Source of the DNA: an uncultured Mailhella sp.
Lineage (GTDB): Bacteria > Desulfobacterota > Desulfovibrionia > Desulfovibrionales > Desulfovibrionaceae
Length of the DNA stretch: 46,412 nt
Reading direction: 5' to 3'
Assembly (NCBI GenBank): GCA_910579055.1
Contig: CAJTSU010000008.1
Coordinates: 1-46,412 of the forward strand
Position numbers and translations under genes: made by a program. The notes below the pieces were generated by a model. That model was not told the DNA's origin and did no database searches. It saw nothing but the letters and a program-made list of their open reading frames with translations. Of the stretch, positions 23,526 through 32,764 are shown one piece after another (position 1 is the stretch's first letter; each line of letters opens with the position of its first letter).

Positions 23526-24574
23526 CCTGCACCTCCTTTGCTTCCTTCGGCAACAGGAGACGGACACGCATTCAGCAGCTCCCGCAAATAGGCCACAGCC
23601 GCACGAATTTCCGGTGTGTCCGGCAAGCCGGCAAAGACTTTTTCCAGGTGACCGCTTGTTCGCAGTATCTCCCGGGTGACGGAGAAGCGCAGCTCATGCG
23701 TCCAGGTACCGAGCAGCAGGCGAAAGTCGTTGACATAGCGCAAGTCGCGGTATGATATGACGCGCCCGGCGAGCACATCCTGAACAAGTTTCGGGGAATA
23801 GGCTTCAGGATTATCCTCCACATGAAGAAAAACAGCATCGTTCTCCGGCAGAGCCTGGTCAAAATGAGAAACCATAATACAAATAATATCCAGCTTGTCG
23901 GCGTCGCGTACCACATCTGTTACCAGACGCGCATCTGGTAATAATGACTCCGGAAGAGTGCTTCGGTTGTGCAACAGTACAGCGGTATGGGCAAGTGCGC
24001 GTACGTACTGCTTTTCTCCTGTCAGGAATCCCTTTTTTTTCAACACATCCAAGCCGATCCGGGCATGATTGACCGATGCCGCGTCCGCAAACGTACGATA
24101 TTGGCGAAATTGAGGAAAGCGCCCGCAATCGTGGTACAGTCCCGCAAGTAGGGCGGCTCGGCCTATATCGTCCGGCATCTGTTCGGTTCCAACGATGTTT
24201 TCTACATGGGCATAAACCCGGAGAGAGTGAGCTTCCTTGAGTCGGATAGGTGCGTCTTCAGGGCTGTCGCTGGTGAAACCCGCTGCGTAGTGCCGGAAAA
24301 GTGAGCAATGTTCATCGAAAGACAGCAGCCGGCTGGGGGAAAGGGGAATATCCTGAGCAGGGGGATACAGCATGTCGAGCAAAAAGCCTTCTTTTGGCGG
24401 CTGCGGTTCAGCATTTTTTTCCGAACGGATACACGGGCTTTCCTCGTTCCATCGCGGATCGCGCAATATACCGCGCGGCCCGTATAAAAAGCGCAGCAGC
24501 AAGGCGATTGCTCCCAACATAACCGCCATGACAGCATAACCGCCCCAGCGGCTGCTCATAAATTCTTCAATCAT
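23522..24574 (-). CDS. Membrane-anchored HD-domain phosphohydrolase
   Basis: A 350-residue protein with one N-terminal membrane helix (YAVMAVMLGAIALLLRFLY at about 13-31) and a cytosolic HD domain: HSLRVYAHVENIV near 120, AGLYHDCGRFPQF (the HD pair) near 148 and RDADKLDIICIM near 225. Such domains cut nucleotides or cyclic dinucleotides. The ATG at 24574 has GAGGGA seven bases upstream; the frame extends upstream without a conserved reading. Its stop overlaps the start of the YmdB-type phosphoesterase, suggesting a shared nucleotide-related pathway. The substrate is unknown. It is divergent from dnaE. Confidence 0.85.
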   Translation of the reverse strand: MIEEFMSSRWGGYAVMAVMLGAIALLLRFLYGPRGILRDPRWNEESPCIRSEKNAEPQPPKEGFLLDMLYPPAQDIPLSPSRLLSFDEHCSLFRHYAAGFTSDSPEDAPIRLKEAHSLRVYAHVENIVGTEQMPDDIGRAALLAGLYHDCGRFPQFRQYRTFADAASVNHARIGLDVLKKKGFLTGEKQYVRALAHTAVLLHNRSTLPESLLPDARLVTDVVRDADKLDIICIMVSHFDQALPENDAVFLHVEDNPEAYSPKLVQDVLAGRVISYRDLRYVNDFRLLLGTWTHELRFSVTREILRTSGHLEKVFAGLPDTPEIRAAVAYLRELLNACPSPVAEGSKGGAG

Positions 24575-24718
24575 AATAAATCCCTCGCACAGTTTTCCAT
24601 AATATCGTCCTGCCCGTTGAAGGGCAAGAGGCGGATGAGCGGATTGTGTCTCATACGCCCCTATGTTAGACTCCAAACAGTTTTTTATGAAAGAACGTTG
24701 TTAACGGGAATTTATTTC

Positions 24719-27700
24719 ATGTCTGATTTTGTTCATCTGCATTGCCATACCGAGTACAGCCTGCTGGACGGCGCCATTCGTATCGAAGATCTATGTAAAA
24801 GGGCCAAGGACTTCGGCATGCCTGCCGCCGCAATTACCGACCATGGCAACATGTTTGGCGCCGCTTATTTTTATAAAGCCTGCCACGATGTGGGCATTCA
24901 TCCGGTTATGGGGTGCGAGGTATATGTTACCCGCGATCATACCGATTGCTCTTCCGAGTTCGCCAGGGTGCGCCACCACCTTATCCTTCTGGCGCAGAAT
25001 ACGATTGGATATCAGAATCTTCTGCGCATAGTCAGTCAAAGCTGGCTTAAGGGTTTTCATTACAAGCCGCGTGTGGACAAAGATATCCTGCGTCGGCACA
25101 GTGAGGGAATCATCGCTCTGTCTGCCTGCCTGGCAGGAGAAATTCCCCGCACCTTGCTGGGAGAAAACCGTTTTATTCCAGGCGGCGGCACATTTGAAGA
25201 CGCCGTTGAACTGACCAAAGAGTATTCTTCCATTTATCCGGGGCGATTCTATCTGGAACTCCAGTCCAACACATTGCCGCAGCAAGATCGTCTCAACGAG
25301 AACCTTCTGAAGCTCGCGGACGCAACCAAGCTTCCCTTGGTTGCCACCAATGATTGTCACTATCTGGATGCGGATGATGTTGAAGCCCATGACATTCTGC
25401 TTTGCATTCAAACACAGGCCAAAGTGGACGATGCCAAGCGCATGCGGTTTGACGCCAAGGATCTGTACTACAAGTCGACGGAGGAAATGCAGACAGCATT
25501 CTCCCATGTGCCGGAAGCCATTGCCAACACGGTGAAAATTGCAGAACTGTGCGCCGGATTGGAAATCCAGATGCATGCGCCGCCCTACCATTTTCCAGTA
25601 TATGATTTGCCGGAAGGTATGACGCTGGATCAGGAATTCTGCAATCTGGCGCGGGAAGGTCTGGCTCAACGGATGCGCAAACATCCGGATCGGGATAAAA
25701 TTAATCCGGAAGTATACCGGGAACGCCTGGAGATGGAACTTAAAGTCATCTGCGACATGGGGTTTCCCGGCTATTTCCTTATTGTGCAAGACTTCATCAA
25801 CTGGGCCAAGAACAACGGTATTCCGGTCGGACCGGGGCGCGGATCAGCAGCAGGATCCGTGGTGGCCTGGGCGTTGCGTATCACCAACCTTGACCCTCTC
25901 CCGTACCATTTATTCTTCGAGCGATTCTTGAATATTGAGCGTATCAGCATGCCTGATATCGACGTGGATTTCTGCGAAGACAGACGGCTGGAAGTTCTTG
26001 AATACGTGACGCACAAGTATGGAAAAAGCAAGGTTTCGCAAATAGCCACCTTCGGAAAAATGAAGGCCAAGGCAGTGGTACGCGATGTGGGGCGCGCCCT
26101 CGGCATGTCGTTCAACGATACATCCCGTATTGCCAAACTTATTCCCCCCGACCTCAAAATGACGCTCAAAAAGGCTTTGGCCGAAGTGCCCGAGTTGGCC
26201 GACATGTACAAAACCGAGCCCCCTGTCAAAAAACTTTTTGATGTTTCCATGCGTCTGGAGGGTTTGTCCCGTCATGCTTCCACCCATGCCGCCGGCGTGG
26301 TGGTGGCTGACTTGGATATGGACGCCTACCTTCCTTTGTTCAAGGGCAAAAAAGACGAACTTGTGGCCCAGTTTGACATGAAAAACGTGGAAAAAGTCGG
26401 CCTGGTCAAATTCGACTTTCTTGGTTTGCGTACCATGACGCTGATCCACCGGGCGCTGGAAAATATCGAACGGCAAGGCAAGGAAGTACCCGATCTGGAT
26501 AACCTGCCTTTGAATGATCTCGCTGTGTACGACTTATATACCAAAGGGGATACGGACGGCATCTTTCAGGTGGAAAGCTCAGGGATGCGCAAATACCTGC
26601 GTATGCTCAAGCCCAACTGTTTTGAAGACCTCATCGCTATGCTGGCTTTATACCGCCCCGGCCCTCTCAATTCAGGCATGGTGGATGAATTCATCAAGCG
26701 CAAGCATGGAGAAATCGAAGTTTCCTATCCTTTGCCTGAACTTGAGAATTGCCTGAAAGATACCTACGGAGTTATCGTCTATCAGGAACAGGTAATGCAA
26801 ATTGCCCAGATTACGGCAAAATATACATTGGGTGGGGCCGATCTGCTGCGCCGAGCCATGGGCAAAAAGAAACCTGAGGAAATGGCCAAGCAGCGCGGCA
26901 TCTTTCTGGAGGGTTCCCTTTCTCGCAATGTGCCGGAGAACAAGGCGAATGAAATTTTCGACCTCATGGAAAAGTTTGCCGAGTACGGGTTCAATAAGGC
27001 CCACAGTGCGGCGTATGCTGTTATCTCCTACCACACCGCCTTTCTGAAGCGCTATTACAAGGTGGAGTTTATGGCGGCGCTGCTCAGTTCGGAAATCGGA
27101 AACCAGGACAAAATTCTTAAATACATCGCCGCATGCCGTGATATGGAAATTGAAGTTCTTCCCCCCGACGTTCAGCGGAGCTACAGAACCTTTTCTGCAT
27201 ATGGCGAAGCGATCATCTACGGCTTGGGCGGTATCAAGAATGTAGGCGATGAAGCTATCAATGAAATCGTCAGTGCAAGAGAGCAGGGCGGAGAATACAA
27301 ATCTCTGCTTGACCTCTGCCTGCGAGTCAACCTGCGCAAGGTGACGAAGCGCGTGCTGGAAAGCCTGATTAAGGGTGGGGCCTGTGACTGCTTTGGTGTG
27401 AGCCGGGCCGGGTTGCTGGCTGCCCTTGATGTGGTTGTGGGGCGTGCGCAGAAAAAGCAAAAGGAAAAGCAGTCCAATCAGGTTTCTCTGTTGGCCCTTG
27501 CTCCCGTTAAGGAAGAACGCCCTGTGGGCGGCATAGGATTCGATTGCCCGGAAAAAGATACCCCTGAGTGGGATGATGATCAGCGTCTCGGCTTTGAAAA
27601 AGAATCCCTCGGCTTTTATCTGACAAGTCATCCTCTCCAGCCCTTCCGGCGTGATATGCTGCGGCTTGGGCTGAGTACTCTGGAGGAAGTGCGTGATGCC

Positions 27701-28246
27701 AAGGGGCAGGTGCGGATCGGCGTACTGGTGACTTCCATTCGGGAGATTCTGACCAAAAAAGGCGACCGCATGGCTTTTGTGCAGATAGAAGATCTCACCG
27801 GGCATGGAGAAGTTACCTTTTTCCCCAAAACTTATGCCTCATTGCGGGAAATATTGAATGCCGAGCGCGCGCTCATAGAGTTGACAGCCACAGTTGATCT
27901 GAAAGAGAACGAGAACTCTTTCGACGAAGACGAGGATATGGAAGATACTGTCAAGGAGGTCAAACTGCTGGGGGATTCCGCGCGAACGTTGCTCGAAGCC
28001 TGTGCCGAAAGCGATCATCCGGTACTGATCCCCTATCCTCCCCAATGTACCAGGCAGGAAGACATTGTGGAATTTCAGGCCATTCTGGACAAGCACAAAG
28101 GGACATCGCACGTTCAGATTCATTTTACTGTGGATGGCAAGTACTGCGTTATGGAGCTGGGTTCACGCTGGCGCGTTCAATCCGGCCCACAACTTCATAA
28201 AGATATTGAAGAATGGATGAAAAGCAAACAGGTGTTCGAAGCATGA
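24719..28246 (+). CDS. dnaE: DNA polymerase III subunit alpha
   Basis: The replicative polymerase catalytic subunit. The 1175-residue protein has the usual DnaE order: PHP domain from residue 4 (VHLHCHTEYSLLDGA), palm with GPGRGSAAGSVVAW near 375 and the catalytic PDIDVDF at 412-418, fingers, the tandem HhH region, an OB fold with VRIGVLVTSIREI near 1000 and a C-terminal tau-binding part. The ATG at 24719 sets the N-terminus as in relatives; only a weak GGGA lies upstream. The C-terminal OB region contains an acidic stretch (NENSFDEDEDMED). queD follows immediately. It is intact over its full length. Confidence 0.97.
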   Translation: MSDFVHLHCHTEYSLLDGAIRIEDLCKRAKDFGMPAAAITDHGNMFGAAYFYKACHDVGIHPVMGCEVYVTRDHTDCSSEFARVRHHLILLAQNTIGYQNLLRIVSQSWLKGFHYKPRVDKDILRRHSEGIIALSACLAGEIPRTLLGENRFIPGGGTFEDAVELTKEYSSIYPGRFYLELQSNTLPQQDRLNENLLKLADATKLPLVATNDCHYLDADDVEAHDILLCIQTQAKVDDAKRMRFDAKDLYYKSTEEMQTAFSHVPEAIANTVKIAELCAGLEIQMHAPPYHFPVYDLPEGMTLDQEFCNLAREGLAQRMRKHPDRDKINPEVYRERLEMELKVICDMGFPGYFLIVQDFINWAKNNGIPVGPGRGSAAGSVVAWALRITNLDPLPYHLFFERFLNIERISMPDIDVDFCEDRRLEVLEYVTHKYGKSKVSQIATFGKMKAKAVVRDVGRALGMSFNDTSRIAKLIPPDLKMTLKKALAEVPELADMYKTEPPVKKLFDVSMRLEGLSRHASTHAAGVVVADLDMDAYLPLFKGKKDELVAQFDMKNVEKVGLVKFDFLGLRTMTLIHRALENIERQGKEVPDLDNLPLNDLAVYDLYTKGDTDGIFQVESSGMRKYLRMLKPNCFEDLIAMLALYRPGPLNSGMVDEFIKRKHGEIEVSYPLPELENCLKDTYGVIVYQEQVMQIAQITAKYTLGGADLLRRAMGKKKPEEMAKQRGIFLEGSLSRNVPENKANEIFDLMEKFAEYGFNKAHSAAYAVISYHTAFLKRYYKVEFMAALLSSEIGNQDKILKYIAACRDMEIEVLPPDVQRSYRTFSAYGEAIIYGLGGIKNVGDEAINEIVSAREQGGEYKSLLDLCLRVNLRKVTKRVLESLIKGGACDCFGVSRAGLLAALDVVVGRAQKKQKEKQSNQVSLLALAPVKEERPVGGIGFDCPEKDTPEWDDDQRLGFEKESLGFYLTSHPLQPFRRDMLRLGLSTLEEVRDAKGQVRIGVLVTSIREILTKKGDRMAFVQIEDLTGHGEVTFFPKTYASLREILNAERALIELTATVDLKENENSFDEDEDMEDTVKEVKLLGDSARTLLEACAESDHPVLIPYPPQCTRQEDIVEFQAILDKHKGTSHVQIHFTVDGKYCVMELGSRWRVQSGPQLHKDIEEWMKSKQVFEA

Positions 28247-28263
28247 GCCAGGAGACACGGCAT

Positions 28264-28650
28264 ATGAAAAAATCTGTCTGGTATCTCACTGTGCGCGGGG
28301 AGTTTTCTGCCGCGCACGCATTACGCCATTATCAAGGCAAGTGTGAGAACATGCACGGCCATAATTACGGGGCAGAACTTACTGTACGTGGAGAAAAATT
28401 GAGCTCCGACACGGAATTGGCCATGGACTTTTCAGAAATGAAAAAAATATTCCGAGAAGTGCTGGAGCAACTCGATCATCATATTCTTAACGAGATACCG
28501 CCTTTTGATGTTATAAACCCTTCGTCAGAGAACCTTGCCCGATATATTTGGAAACAACTGGAACCCCGCTTTGCTCAGTCTTCTGTGGAGCTTTACAGTG
28601 TAACTGTAAGCGAAAAAACTGCGCAATCTGCAACGTATCGGGAAGAATAA
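28264..28650 (+). CDS. queD: 6-carboxy-5,6,7,8-tetrahydropterin synthase
   Basis: Converts dihydroneopterin triphosphate to 6-carboxytetrahydropterin, an early step to queuosine. The 128-residue protein has the QueD/PTPS metal and active-site set: His in FSAAHALRHY, CENMHGHNY (catalytic Cys and two zinc His), MDFSEMKKIF, LDHHILNEIPPF and a C-terminal SEKT Glu. The ATG at 28264 has AGGAG nine bases upstream; an ATG at 28243 that overlaps the dnaE stop would add seven residues. Either way it is coupled to dnaE. Confidence 0.9.
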   Translation: MKKSVWYLTVRGEFSAAHALRHYQGKCENMHGHNYGAELTVRGEKLSSDTELAMDFSEMKKIFREVLEQLDHHILNEIPPFDVINPSSENLARYIWKQLEPRFAQSSVELYSVTVSEKTAQSATYREE

Positions 28651-29238
28651 TATGTTTAATATTTTCAACATTATTCTACAACAGAGCGTTTGATTAATTC
28701 AAGGCGAGCGCATTATGTGCAGCAATTCTCATTGTGGAGAGCCTAACCTGTTGAAATGGTTGGGGTTGTGTCAAAAGCACCTGTTTTGAATTACCAATAA
28801 ATTCAACAGATTATAGTCATGATGAGAACTGCTGTATTATGTGCTCGCCGTACTCTTTAAGGAACCGCTGGTTAAAACGTTTGGCTCTGTTCCAGAATAG
28901 TGTTGATACAAATCTTGTCCGCCGGAGGCGCGAGCGTTAGTGAGCCATGGAGCGACGCCCCCGCCGCATGGTCATGCGGCATGGAGGATGAAGGGGGGGC
29001 ACGGAGTGCGAGCGCAGCGTTTTCCGCACAAAACGCATCGGTAAAGCCGATCGAGCGTCATCAGGAGGTCGCGGAAGCAATGTCTCGCGGAGCGCAGCTT
29101 CATGAAGGCGCAAGCAAGCCAGCCGTGGATATTGTTGCCTTTCGCTCGTGTGGAACACGGGTTGCCTTTGCGGCAATGAATATTGCCGCCTGTGCCGGAG
29201 CAAAACCTGCCCGCAAGCCGAATGTAGTTTTCACTCTC
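28651..29238. other. Gene-free stretch with repeats and hairpins
   Basis: No coding frame is supported in these ~590 bases. The stretch holds TTCTACAACAGAGCG at 28672 (also found, inverted, at 22466), a repeat family A copy from about 28882 to 29040, a perfect 8-bp stem GCCGCATG-GT-CATGCGGC at 28963-28980, and the GCGTTTT/AAAACGC hairpin at 29017-29036. Bases 29041-29238 show nothing recognised. Confidence 0.6.
28882..29040 (+). repeat. Dispersed repeat family A copy after queD
   Basis: Shares with 22466-22560 the ordered blocks GCTCTGTT, AGAATA, CCGCCGGAGGCGCGAGCGT, GAGCC(A)TGGAG, GCGCAGCGTTTTCCGC and CAAAACGC. Order and spacing are similar, so this is one element type in two states of decay. 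Confidence 0.72.
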
Positions 29239-30399
29239 TTATGGCAGCACTTTGCCGATCGAGCTTCCAAAGTCTAATGCACTGTCCGGTACAACGGATT
29301 CCCCAGGTACAGTACTTGTTTCCGGGTTAGCGGCCGCCCAGGCAAACCAGAACGCATAAATCCCAAATTTTTCCACCATGGACGCGCCTTGCAGATTGCC
29401 TTGCACACAGCGACCTTGAGCATTCCATACGCTCCGGGTCACGATGTCCTGAATTTGACCGTCTCGCCAGGCAAAAAGAGCAGGGGGCTTGCCGTCCCAA
29501 ATGCTGCGCATAAAAATACGCGCTACATCAAGCTCCGCATCATATATAGCTACCAAAGGCACCAGACCGGAAAAGAAGTTTACTACTTTTTGCTTGCGCA
29601 CATAGTTGATATCAATTCCAACAAGATTTTTGTCAATTTCAAGACCAATGATTTGGGTCTTCGGATACATGCGCGTGTCGAGATATTTAAGGGGATACAA
29701 AATACGTTCGTCATTATAATAGTTATCTTCAGGAATAAGATAAGAACCGTACGGATCTCGATTGTAATTTCGAAATCCTCCACGCGGTGTCTGCATTACT
29801 TTGACGTTTTCTACATCACGATAGACTTCTCGTGCATATTTCCAGCGTGTCCAGTAACACGGCAGAATGTTTAATCCTGTCCCTTTCAACGGACCGTCAA
29901 AAGCCATCCCCCATATTTGAGACCACAAACTACCTGTATTACGATCAATTAGGGTGGTATTGCTATTAAAAAGACGCCCATCCGCATCGAAAATAAGATT
30001 CTGCTGGTCTGCTCTGGCATAATACACAGCAAGAGAGCCGCTGAGGGGAGAATAGGAAATGCAATATGGTTCCCCCTTAATGACCTCGTTTACCACTTCA
30101 TGCCAGACTAACACTTTTTGCGGGTAAATATGTACGGCATCGGGCAGAGGGACGATAAAAACAGGGTCATCTGGTTCAAGGCTCATCAGAGCCTCATTCA
30201 TGGGCAGAATGGTATAAGTATTAATGGAAGGGATATCCCCATGGACGATCCCTGTCTGTGTCAGTTCATCAGGAATATCTTTCAGCTCGGCCAAACTGCG
30301 TGGCAACGCGGAGGCAGTTAATGGGTTCAAAAAGACGGCTGTCAGACAGATAGCCACAACAAAAATTTTGGATTGTTTCATCATGCTTGTGAGTCTCAT
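29239..30399 (-). CDS. Exported DUF3179 domain protein
   Basis: A 386-residue protein with an N-terminal signal sequence (MMKQSKIFVVAICLTAVFLN, cleavage likely after ASA near 32) and a DUF3179 domain over most of its length: VWHEVVNEVIKGEPYCISYS near 98, SLWSQIWGMAFDGPLKGTGL near 158, then RDPYGSYL and a C-terminal ITRSVWNAQG-like part. Many DUF3179 proteins have a T/S-Y-C-P-L-(C/T)-G motif; here it reads SYSPLSGS, so both cysteine positions are serine. The start is ATG 30399 or one of the ATGs at 30384 and 30381. It is transcribed alone and bordered by repeats downstream. The biochemical role of the family is not known. Confidence 0.82.
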   Translation of the reverse strand: MRLTSMMKQSKIFVVAICLTAVFLNPLTASALPRSLAELKDIPDELTQTGIVHGDIPSINTYTILPMNEALMSLEPDDPVFIVPLPDAVHIYPQKVLVWHEVVNEVIKGEPYCISYSPLSGSLAVYYARADQQNLIFDADGRLFNSNTTLIDRNTGSLWSQIWGMAFDGPLKGTGLNILPCYWTRWKYAREVYRDVENVKVMQTPRGGFRNYNRDPYGSYLIPEDNYYNDERILYPLKYLDTRMYPKTQIIGLEIDKNLVGIDINYVRKQKVVNFFSGLVPLVAIYDAELDVARIFMRSIWDGKPPALFAWRDGQIQDIVTRSVWNAQGRCVQGNLQGASMVEKFGIYAFWFAWAAANPETSTVPGESVVPDSALDFGSSIGKVLP

Positions 30400-30730
30400 G
30401 GCCTAATAAATAGCGCAAAGCCTGTGAGGGAGCAAGTTTGGTGATGACAACAAACGCGCATGGCAGGAGTGGGAGTTGAAAAAAATCAAGCGTGGTGTGA
30501 GTAAGTTTTTCTGGATAAAAGTTTACATAATTTACATTATGGGACATTAATAGATTAATTGTTCGCTGTGTCCTGACCCTGTTTTTAGTTTCCTATGAGC
30601 TGACTTTCGATGACTACGCCGAACATGATCGCAACCTCTGTCTGAATCCCCCCCTCACTTCATATTTGGCTTGCTCGCACTGATCAACTTTTAGATGCGC
30701 CGCCCTCCATCTTTTGGTACAAGAAAAATA
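30400..30730. other. Gene-free AT-rich stretch
   Basis: No supported frame, RNA or repeat was recognised. It must contain the promoter of the DUF3179 gene on the minus strand, but I could not place one with confidence. Confidence 0.5.
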
Positions 30731-30748
30731 TGTACATAAATTTGTACA
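30731..30748. promoter_or_regulatory. Twin TGTACA operator of a yefM-yoeB-type operon
   Basis: Two TGTACA cores (30731-30736 and 30743-30748) are spaced 12 bases centre to centre, followed by AAAGGAG and the ATG of the antitoxin remnant at 30766. From memory, the E. coli YefM operator is built from palindromes with this core and spacing. The site remains although the gene it served is dead. Confidence 0.6.
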
Positions 30749-30765
30749 AGAAAGGAGAATTTTAC

Positions 30766-31000
30766 ATGACACAGTAACCGTTTGACGCTATTACCTACAG
30801 CGAGGCCTGTCAGAATCGGAAACTATGACTATGGCCCGTGTATGCGCCGCTCATGCGCTGGTTATCATCACCCGGCAAAGGCCGATCCGGTCGTCATGCT
30901 CTCGCTGACCGATTACAACAGTCTTGCCGAAACCTGTTAGCTGAAAAGTCCGAAAAATGCTTTCCGTCTCCGTGCCGCGCTTGATGCCGTGGCAAAGGGA
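30766..31000 (+). pseudogene. Decayed YefM/Phd-type antitoxin
   Basis: Three frames together spell a YefM-like antitoxin. ATG 30766 leads to DAITYSEACQN (with a TAA at codon 4). After a frame change come ARVCAAHALVIITRQ (about 30834-30879) and then, in a third frame, PVVMLSLTDYNSLAETC, a TAG at 30938-30940 and LKSPKNAFRLRAALDA. Real YefM proteins read similarly (T-Y-S-E-A-R, V-I-I-T-R, P-V-V-M-L-S-L-x-D-Y-x-S-L-x-E-T, S-P-x-N-A). Two stops and at least two indels rule out a working product. The ribosome site and operator upstream are preserved. Confidence 0.75.
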
Positions 31001-31200
31001 AACACTAGCCCTCGTGCTTTGTCTCCTGTCCGCATGCTTCTCAATGGCCATCTCGCCGTAGCGCTTTTTACGCGCCATTCGCACCAACAACTCCCGCTTG
31101 ATGGATTGGTTACACGTTCATCATAGAACGCCCTTTCTTCTTTAAGGAATTATTGTCAGATCAGGTCGAAACCAGTATTCCGTTCATAAAGGTAGTGTAA

Positions 31201-32535
31201 GGAAAGTTTCGCACATTTGGAAAATGGAGGTGGCTCCTCAAATCGGTTAGAGTTTTGTTGGCAAACGAACCCATCCGAAAAAAAGGAGCCACGTCATGGA
31301 GAGTAGCAGGGACTTCGGGAAAAAGGAAGGACGAGTTATCCAGGTCAACGAGGGAGAACTCAAAAAGCATGTGTCGGAAATTGTTCGGGAAAGCGTGGAA
31401 GACACCTTGAACAGCCTGCTGGAGGCAGAGGCCGACAGTCTCTGCCAGGCAAGGCGGTATGAGCGGAACGCGGAACGGGCCAGTACCCGGGCAGGGCATT
31501 ATACGAGGAGTTTGCAGACCACTTCCGGCGAAGTGAAACTGAAGGTCCCCAAGCTTCGCAATCTGCCTTTCGAAACAGCCATTATCGAACGGTACAGGAG
31601 GCGGGAAAGCTCTGTGGAAGAGGCCCTGGTCGAAATGTATCTGGCCGGTGTTTCCGTTCGCCGTGTGGAAGATATCACCGAGGCCCTTTGGGGCAGCAGG
31701 GTCAGTTCCAGCACCATCAGTGAGCTGAATCAGAAGATTTACAAGAACATCGAAGAATGGAGAAACAGTCCTCTGGAGAGCATGTATCCCTATATGTTTG
31801 TGGATGGGATATGGCTCAAGCGGTCATGGGGAGGCGTTGTCCAGTCGGTGTCGGTCCTTGTCGCCATCGGGGTCAACAAGGAAGGGTATCGTGAAATCCT
31901 CGGCGTAGCGGAAGGCAGTCGTGAAGATGAGGAAAGCTGGAGGGCCTTTTTTCGCTATTTGAAGCAGCGTGGCCTTCAGCGCATTCGGCTTATTGTCTCG
32001 GACAAGAGTACGGGGCTGCTGGACGCCATAGGAGATTTTTTCCCGGAAAGCCGCTGGCAGCGCTGTGTGGTACACTTCTACAGGAATGTGTTGAATGCTG
32101 TTCCTGCGGGAAAATCCAAAGCTGTGTCCACCATGCTGAAGGCTATCCACGCACAAGAGGATAAAGAAGCTGCCCAGCAAAAGGCAGAACAGATTTTCGC
32201 CAAGCTCAAGGCGCTTCGCCTGGAGAAGGCAGCTCGCATCCTCCAGGCCGGAGCCGGGGAAACGTTCTCTTTCTATGAGTTTCCGTCCAATCACTGGCGT
32301 CATATCCGAACCAATAACCCTTTGGAACGACTTAACCGGGAAATTCGACGACGCACAAGAGTGGTGGGGAACTTTCCTGACGGTCAGTCAGCCCTGATGC
32401 TGGTCGCGGCCCGTCTGAGATACCTCTCAGGGAAAAAATGGGGACTGGAACGGTATATCAACATGAAAACGTTTACCGAACTCGACTGAGGGAAGAGTCT
32501 AACCGATTGAGCCACTTAATTGTGCGAAAAATTCT
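31201..32535 (+). mobile_element. IS256-family insertion sequence, apparently complete
   Basis: A single transposase gene lies between imperfect inverted ends. The left end has TTTCGCACA, GTGGCTC and ATCGGTTAGA blocks (31207-31252); the right end (32495-32535), read on the minus strand, has TTTCGCACA, AGTGGCTC and ATCGGTTAGA in the same order. The exact tips and the 8-9 base target duplication expected of IS256 could not be fixed. It lies between antitoxin and toxin remnants of one decayed operon. Confidence 0.8.
31296..32489 (+). CDS. IS256-family transposase
   Basis: A 397-residue DDE transposase of the mutator/IS256 type. The catalytic acids are visible: Asp in MFVDGIWLKRS near 169, Asp in RLIVSDKSTGLLDAI near 234 and Glu in NNPLERLNREIRRRTR near 348, with the insertion domain between the last two. 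The HTH-rich N-terminus has SVEEALVEMYLAGVSVRRVE. The ATG at 31296 has AAGGAG nine bases upstream. No frameshift or stop is seen, so the element may still be active. Confidence 0.93.
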   Translation: MESSRDFGKKEGRVIQVNEGELKKHVSEIVRESVEDTLNSLLEAEADSLCQARRYERNAERASTRAGHYTRSLQTTSGEVKLKVPKLRNLPFETAIIERYRRRESSVEEALVEMYLAGVSVRRVEDITEALWGSRVSSSTISELNQKIYKNIEEWRNSPLESMYPYMFVDGIWLKRSWGGVVQSVSVLVAIGVNKEGYREILGVAEGSREDEESWRAFFRYLKQRGLQRIRLIVSDKSTGLLDAIGDFFPESRWQRCVVHFYRNVLNAVPAGKSKAVSTMLKAIHAQEDKEAAQQKAEQIFAKLKALRLEKAARILQAGAGETFSFYEFPSNHWRHIRTNNPLERLNREIRRRTRVVGNFPDGQSALMLVAARLRYLSGKKWGLERYINMKTFTELD

Positions 32536-32551
32536 GGACGTTACCCCGTGT

Positions 32552-32764
32552 GGCGCTGTTTTACCAGACAAAGCGCATAGCTGGGAACGCCTGTTTTATC
32601 AGGATAACTGGTACTGCCGGGGAGCGTCATCCATTCGCTCCTTATCTCCCAGGCTCACAGGACAGAGCCTTCGGCATCATCCTGTCCAGATTTCGCCAGT
32701 ATCCGGTGCACGCTATATCAAAAAGGGAAAGGTGTCGCTCATGGGTACTCTTGGCAGGGATTGA
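32552..32764 (+). pseudogene. Possible decayed YoeB-type toxin
   Basis: One frame reads VLPDKAHSWERLFYQDN at 32558-32608, close to the YoeB N-terminus (D-K-A-W-E-D-Y-L-Y-W-Q-x-x-D). It is followed by SSIRSL and, one frame over, LISQAHRTEP, where YoeB has R-I-N-x-L-I-x-D-x-x-R-x-P-F. The C-terminal catalytic part is not recognisable. It lies just after the IS256 right end, on the same strand as the antitoxin remnant 1.5 kb upstream. The match is short and could be chance, but its place makes it credible. Confidence 0.45.

Noticed and set aside
24575..24718. Sigma-70 promoter for dnaE
   Set aside because: Several TTG and TAT strings were tried, but none had an acceptable 16-18 base spacing with a good -10 box.
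24791..25789. Minus-strand open frame of 332 codons inside dnaE
   Set aside because: Shadow of the dnaE reading frame; no ribosome site and no family match.
26672..27805. Minus-strand open frame of 377 codons inside dnaE
   Set aside because: Same reason: dnaE is intact and conserved across this stretch.
29041..29238. Plus-strand open frame of 125 codons from 28900
   Set aside because: It begins inside the family A repeat and has low-complexity, Ala-rich composition with no ribosome site.
32438..32764. Separate 108-codon gene overlapping the IS256 transposase end
   Set aside because: The frame joins transposase DNA, the IS end and flanking DNA. Its only meaningful part is the short YoeB-like string, reported as a pseudogene.
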